NCBI GenBank assembly: GCA_027922465.2
Contig: BQMF02000063.1
Coordinates: 186,001 to 250,000, forward strand
Source of the DNA: Turritopsis dohrnii
Taxonomy: Eukaryota; Cnidaria; Hydrozoa; Anthoathecata; Oceaniidae
Reading direction: 5' to 3'
DNA length: 64,000 nucleotides
Positions 58,544 to 64,000 of this stretch are shown piece by piece; the stretch's first letter is position 1; every line of letters begins with the position of its first letter. Under the pieces are notes generated by a model. The model did no database searches. It saw nothing but the letters and a program-made list of their open reading frames with translations, and was not told the DNA's origin. A program made the position numbers and the translations under genes.

Positions 58544-60726
58544 GGATTAAATCGTCATTGATTGGTTGATATCAATCGTGTGACCCTATTTGGTTAGTTG
58601 GTCGAATTGTACCATCTTTACTTTGCTTTCTGTTTCTCCTCTTAAATACAAATTTTCACTTAAAATTGGATGTGGTTAATGGAATTTATTCGTCACCTGA
58701 AGATCGTTTCCCATTTACCGTATATATATTGTATATAAAAAAATATATAATAATAATATTCGGAAAATTGATGCATATCGATTGGTTGTTGATAAAAATC
58801 GAGTGGAAAACTTTTTTTTCCATCCTCCCTGTACAGCGTTTGTTATGATTTTTGTTTTGTTTTGTCTTTTTAATGCGTGTTTTCTCTTTCGAACTCCTAA
58901 ATTATGTTTATGCATAAATTATTTGCATGATGAACTCGTGTAAAATGTTTTGAAACCTTATTCTTGTGTGTAGATAGGCGAGACCAGTTGCAATCAGTAG
59001 CGAGGTGATCGCAATGAACATCACTTTTAATTTGTAATGTCTTAAGTTAATCAATGATTGCCTTACTATTTCAAACAAAAAAAATTGAAAGACTCTCAAG
59101 CAGAATCTTGATGATCGAGCGTACATAAAAAACTTTGCCATGACTTTTGGCACGCATTAGGTTCAGAATTTGCATAGCCAATTTTGAAGATTTTTTCAGA
59201 CAAATAGAATAGCGAATCAAACTTTTTATTTCAAAAAATGATTCAAACATGGAAGGCTGCTTCACAAAACAAGAATTTGTCGACATTAAGGAATCCTTAG
59301 TTTAATGGAATTTTAAGGCGCTGTGTGTTGAAGACAAGTTTATCCAATATCCTTGTCTGTTTTGTATTTTGTTTGTGTGCCAGATGTGTACTTTTACAGC
59401 AAAATTGAGTTGGCATTTCATAGCCAATTTTTGCTATTCACTGTAACGGGAATTCCGTGTCTTTTACTGAGATATAATTTTCAAGATCTAAGTTTCTATA
59501 CATCGGAAATCGCATCACAGGCCATCAGAGTTGGACGCTAATAAGGTAAAATTATATTTTCTTTGAAAAGAAATTCGGAAGAATGTAACCTCCAGTAATA
59601 GATTGAATGACCTCTTTATAATTACTACTGTTTTCTATGCCACGTTGTTCCAATACTTCGAATTTTTTTCGTATGTTTTGCTACAAAGCGTTCTTTGTTC
59701 TGTGTTATTCAAAATCATACCATTTTTTTTTTATTACAGTTATACCAGGCTTGACGTATGCTATGCCGTTGTAGTACCAAATTCTAAAAGGTTTTTCACA
59801 AACGTTTTTAGGGTTCACACTTACTTATAAAGCATTATTGCTGAACCAACGACAGGTTTTAGGTGTGGCTTGACCATTAGAGCAATAGGTAAAAATCTAT
59901 GTCTTCCAAAAGGTTACCGGATGAAAAGTTATTCCACATGAAAGAGCTTTTTGCAGTTGTCCTTATGTTATGATTTCGGAAATTATGAAATGTTCCTCCT
60001 CCACTTCACACCATCGTAATCTGTCAGGAGTTCGTGATTTGTGATCAGTGCAAGGACGTTCCATTGTTATATCTCCAGGAACATAATTCCTACATACAGA
60101 ACATTTGGAAGGAAAACAGACTTTCGTGCCAAGACCGATTATGTTGTTTGTTTCTTAAAAGATATATAGATTCAGACGATCTATTTTTAGAACTTCATTC
60201 CGACAGTAGCTCTTAAAATCTTTTTGTTTTTTTCTACACATCCTCAATCATTTGGTTTCGCTAGAATTTCCCAGAAGTCCTTTTTTTTCCTAACTGTTTT
60301 TAAATTAATGTCGTAATTTTTAATTTAAAAACACGCCCGTTTATTAAAAACACGCCCATCTGATATTTTTTATGAGTGGTGTTGCAGCTTAAGTGACTGA
60401 CTTAAGAAATACGCCCATCTGATTTCACTGTTTTATTTATCCGTTTACTTCTTCAAGAGTGATCCTAAATTCTTAAGCAGTTGTTTTCTAAAAATATACA
60501 TTCGTTTTTGTATTTTTAACATACTGACTCATGAAATCTGTGAGAGCTTCGTAGGCGTAATCTGTTTTCCTGGTGATACATCACCCTACACACACGTACT
60601 CAAACGGCTTAATCCGTACTGTGCTATCGCCCAGCGACACTGTTTATTTGATTATCAGCAACGAGTTATGATATTTAGTCGAGATGGAATGGCAGCCTAA
60701 GAAAATTGACCTGGCAAATTTGTTGA
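58544..60726. other. Intergenic, no gene seen
   Basis: Short repeats of ACACGCCC(A)TCTGAT occur at 60330-60420 (three to four copies). Several ORFs of about 60-75 codons carry no motif. A 14-base match (GAACCAACGACAGG) to the ABCG D-loop exon at 59844 is isolated and probably chance. Confidence 0.35.
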
Positions 60727-60801
60727 AGAATCGCTGCGAAGGAGTGCTTTTCTATAGAAATGTACACATTATTTCAATAAAAATGCGTTTCATCGCAGTG
60801 A
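60727..60801 (+). repeat. 72-bp dispersed hairpin element (copy 3, unoccupied)
   Basis: CGCTGCGAAGGAGTGCTTTT ... TTTCATCGCAGTGAC, same orientation as the split copy in the ABCG intron. TA at about 60763-60764 corresponds to the site used by the mariner-like MITE there. Confidence 0.65.
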
Positions 60802-61376
60802 CTTAACGATTTTGCTCACTGGGTGAACGTCCCGCATCTTCGATATGCTTGTGTGACACACGAAATGCTTATCTAATTGATCTTTTGTATGGAAGTCGCT
60901 TTCGAATCGATTAGACATGCTATTTGTGGAGGCTACCCGGCTTGTGGTTTCTGCTAATGACTTGCTATTTATAGTCATCTAATTTCATGGAAGTTGTGCA
61001 TGAAAGGCGGGAACGTTTTGTTGTGTCTGGCGGTTGACCATTGAATGTTTGCCATGTTTTTGTTATCGAGATCTGTCGGCTTGCTTTGATAGTGGTTTTT
61101 GACGTGAAGCCACGCATATTTTGACATGACTAATGATCGCCCGCTATGAGAATCGTTTATTGTTGTTGTTGTTGTTTTGTTGTTGATGATGTTTTTTGTT
61201 TGTTTTGTTTTGTTTATGTTTTCATATCATTAAATAATGCATCGTAAATTGTTGCGAAATAAATAAAAACAAAAAACTGGTTTCGGCAACTTGTTTGATT
61301 TTAATTTACGTCACATATACGAAACAGAAAAATATTCTCCATTTCTCAGTCGAACTTATTTCCGACAGTGCTGAAA
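60802..61376. other. Intergenic, simple repeats
   Basis: Contains TTGTTGTTG and TTTTGTTTTG simple repeats at 61160-61225. It probably includes the promoter of the next gene. Nothing else is seen. Confidence 0.35.
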
Positions 61377-63956
61377 ATGGCGAGATTGGAAGACAATGGA
61401 ATCACGAACGGGACCAGTCGACGACGTAGGTGAGGTCTGTTATATTAACCACGAAGTGTGTGGTAAAGGGAGCGAGAATTCCGACGTCATTTTTATAACG
61501 TCAAATTAAAATCTGACTTAACGGTTTTATCGTAAACAAAATGCATTTCTATACATTTTTGTGGTTAGCGCTTCGAGCTCCTTTAGTTTCGTAATTGCTA
61601 CCAATTTCAGGCTTGTTTATCACGATTAAGAATTGTGGATCTTAAAAAGCGATAGGACTATATCATGCACAAATTAAAAATGTGATAAAAGTTTTCCATA
61701 TCGGTTAGAATGACGAAAATCGATGATACCGAATCCGAGAGAATGAAGTGACGTCAGGCACTACTTGAAGACGTCACGTTTGCGAAGATAAGGTCGTTTT
61801 ATAGCCGTCAAAGTGTCGTCATCGCACTATCACAAGTTCAAAATAGATTTCAGCTCCTTTAATTATCCCCAACGTTTTTCGATGTTCTTTGTGCTCAGTT
61901 TGAAAGGAACATTTTCATTCATTCATGTATTATTATTTTTTTATTTTTTTATTCTTTTTCTTTAAATATTGGTTCAGACAATTTTTTAGGTATCCCAGTA
62001 TTTTTACTGTTGTATGTAGAGAGCACGAAGCGGCGTTTCTTAGCAGGATTCTATTTCTGACGAATTTTTGACATATTTCAATTAGTGTTTTTTTTTTTTT
62101 TTTCCTATAGTGGAATGACAGGACAACGTGGATATAAAACGTAACCATTTCATAATACAGGAAAAATCTCTCGCTCCTTCGTCATTTTTATTTGTCCTGT
62201 TGTTCTAAATATTCAACAGGCTTGAGAAACTTGTTTTGTCTCATCTGTTTTAGACGTTAAAAACAGAAGTTTTTTTTTTCGACGAAGAGAAAAAAAACCA
62301 TCGTTATCAATATTAATTAAGCTAATACTTTTTGTTTTGTTGTTTTTGTAATTTGTCATGACGTCACGCTTCTCGAAGCCAATTAACTTGTCATTAAATT
62401 GTTACTCTTTAAAATATCTTTTCACGTGTCTTATGACAGTCAGACATGGTAGATTCCCCCCCCCCCCCCCCCCCCCCCTCTCTCAGTCTGTGCATGAGTG
62501 CGAACAGATCAGCCGGATGTGTGGATCATACGAGAAAAAGAAAATGACTTGGGGGATTAGCATGATTTTTCCGTACCACGAGAGTACATAACGCAATTAA
62601 ATTTCATAAAGAAATTTTTCTGTTCTTTTACTTGCTATCTACAGACCTCCATGCCATGGGAAAATTCCATCTACCAGTTGGACAAGAAAAAACCATTGTA
62701 TCAGCTATGAAGTGTCACCTAGCGCAGTTTTCGTGTAATCACAATAGGTCAAAATAACTTCGAACAGTGGTTTTTTTATCCGGCCTAGACGTCTTTTATG
62801 TGTCCCTTACAAAACGGTCTTTTGTACAACCAAATTGGAACGAAAGCAAAGATATTGCTGAGTGTGTGAATTACATTGTGTTTCCAACGCCCATCTTTCA
62901 CTGTAGCTACACTGTTTCCCACGTGTGCTAAATATATGAACAACGAATAGTCTGTTTGGGGGGTGAATTCTAAGAACGGGAAATACCTAATCAATTTTAT
63001 CAGTTCCTGATACTGTTAGATGAATTCATAACATTTCTCATCTTCATTCCGAATAATGAACAGATTATCGATAATTATTCGACCAAAATAGCGTTTGTTT
63101 TAATAACGTATGGTTGTATCTATTTTTTAATTCGGTATTGGTTCAATAAGCTTCCTCAAACGATAATGACTGTCTAATGTTATTCATCCAGCCACTTCCG
63201 CCCTTTGACATGTATGAATAAAACGGTAATTTCCTTGTCCTGATGTTTCAATGCTCACAAGTTGATCACGACGAGTGGACCATCACACATAAGCTGACAA
63301 CATTCATGTCGACAGTCATGTATCTGGCAGTAAGCCTCTTGGTAAGATCTTTTGTCTTTCGACTGATTTTTTTTTTATTAAGACCAGTATGTGGTGGTTT
63401 ACGTGTCACGAAGAAATGGATTAGATTATCCGATAAGATATATAGGTCACGATCTTTCTCTTTCTATGTCGATGAGAGATGTTTGGCTACTAACCCAGTC
63501 ACAATTAACCGTGCTGACAAAAAGTCCAATTTATATTTCGTGATTGATTAGCACAAAGATGCATCCCATCAGCCTCCTTGGCTTAGCAGGATGGTGTCTT
63601 GGTAGTTGTTACTGAGTTGCTTCTACCCTTATCACGAGAGTTTATGTTAATGACAGTAATTTATTTCGTATCTTAGATTGTTTTCGTTATCAGTCCCAGC
63701 AGCACACAGTCTTTACGATTCCGTGTAACGCAAGTACAACGAGATGCTCGTAACATCGACGCAGCTATTCGTAGAACTATCAATCGCATTCGCAAGGAAG
63801 TACCGACCATCAAAGAGAATGAAGTCATTGCCTACCATAACCAACGTTTCTCCATTTGTAAAGTCGTCCGAATAATCGGCAAAAATCATTTGAATTTGGT
63901 GGCGAGAAACGGTCATCTGAAGGGCGTTAGTAGCACCGACGTCATTGAAGGCGAAG
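61377..63956 (+). CDS. Unrecognised single-pass membrane protein, 5' exons (partial, model uncertain)
   Basis: Three candidate exons. 61377-61429 is ATG-led (MARLEDNGITNGTSRRR) with a donor AG|gtgagg. 63243-63341 encodes VDHDEWTITHKLTTFMSTVM, then the hydrophobic YLAVSLL with donor TTG|gtaaga. 63677-63956 continues IVFVISPSSTQSLRF into VTQVQRDARNIDAAIRRTIN and ends at a donor gtaag near the window edge. The last two join in phase and form a membrane helix across the junction followed by a basic, helical region, as in a type II membrane protein. The first exon is in a phase that does not fit the second directly, so either an exon is missing or translation starts at ATG 63243. No family recognised. 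Confidence 0.45.
62456..62478. repeat. Poly(C) run of 23
   Basis: An uninterrupted C tract in an AT-rich region, followed by TCTCTC. A long homopolymer like this is prone to slippage and could be length-polymorphic or an assembly error. Confidence 0.9.
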
Positions 63957-64000
63957 GTAAGAACGATAAAGGTGGAAATGGTTTTCGTGAAGGTTCCTGC

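Noticed and set aside
59840..59866. GAACCAACGACAGG identical to part of the ABCG Walker B/D-loop exon
   Set aside because: The match does not extend beyond 14 bases and neighbouring codons do not fit an ABC transporter; likely chance.

Overview
The window is AT-rich animal DNA with spliced genes, not prokaryotic. Most introns have GT-AG boundaries and keep the reading frame. About half of the sequence between exons is recognisable mobile-element debris: non-LTR retrotransposon pieces, short inverted-repeat (MITE-like) elements, and one THAP-bearing DNA transposon. The gene families and transposon mix (jockey/CR1-like LINEs, a Kolobok-like TTAA element, a P2X7-C-like domain) suggest a cnidarian or another early-branching invertebrate. 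That placement is inference; nothing here fixes the species.

Layout. 1-1380: last two exons of an SLC46-like major facilitator transporter (+). 2.9-6.8 kb: two adjacent decayed LINE fragments, the first split by a 615-bp mariner-like MITE. 7.2-16 kb: no confident gene, but a Helitron-like repeat pair in inverted orientation, a foldback cluster with twelve CCGGCCGG octamers, a pogo-like MITE and a nested palindromic element with four GCCCATGGGC motifs. 17.4-26.3 kb (+): a complete 15-exon ABCG half-transporter of 624 residues, its introns loaded with MITEs. 26.3-31 kb: no gene, two related GGG-ended MITEs. 31.1-35.3 kb (-): a complete three-coding-exon SYNCRIP/hnRNP R-Q homologue of 610 residues, convergent with the ABCG gene. 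36.5-38.7 kb: a minus-strand LINE split by a 904-bp element. 39.3-42.8 kb: a TTAA-flanked, Kolobok-like transposon carrying a THAP coding start on + and a P2X7-C-like ORF on -, interrupted by two other elements. 44.9-58.5 kb (+): two tandem paralogues of a JmjC/cupin-like protein. 61.4-64 kb: 5' exons of an unrecognised single-pass membrane protein that may run off the window.

The most interesting system is the tandem JmjC pair. Both genes encode a signal peptide, a JmjC/cupin_8-like fold, an EF-hand loop and a K-x-E-L C-terminus, which together suggest calcium-responsive proteins of the ER lumen. The downstream copy keeps the H-x-D...H iron triad and a candidate 2-oxoglutarate lysine. The upstream copy has replaced all four residues and looks like a pseudoenzyme. 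The second theme is transposon archaeology. A 72-bp dispersed repeat is present as two unoccupied copies and one copy split at TA by a mariner-like MITE. The elements inside the LINE and the THAP gene can be removed on paper, leaving clean target duplications and continuous reading frames.
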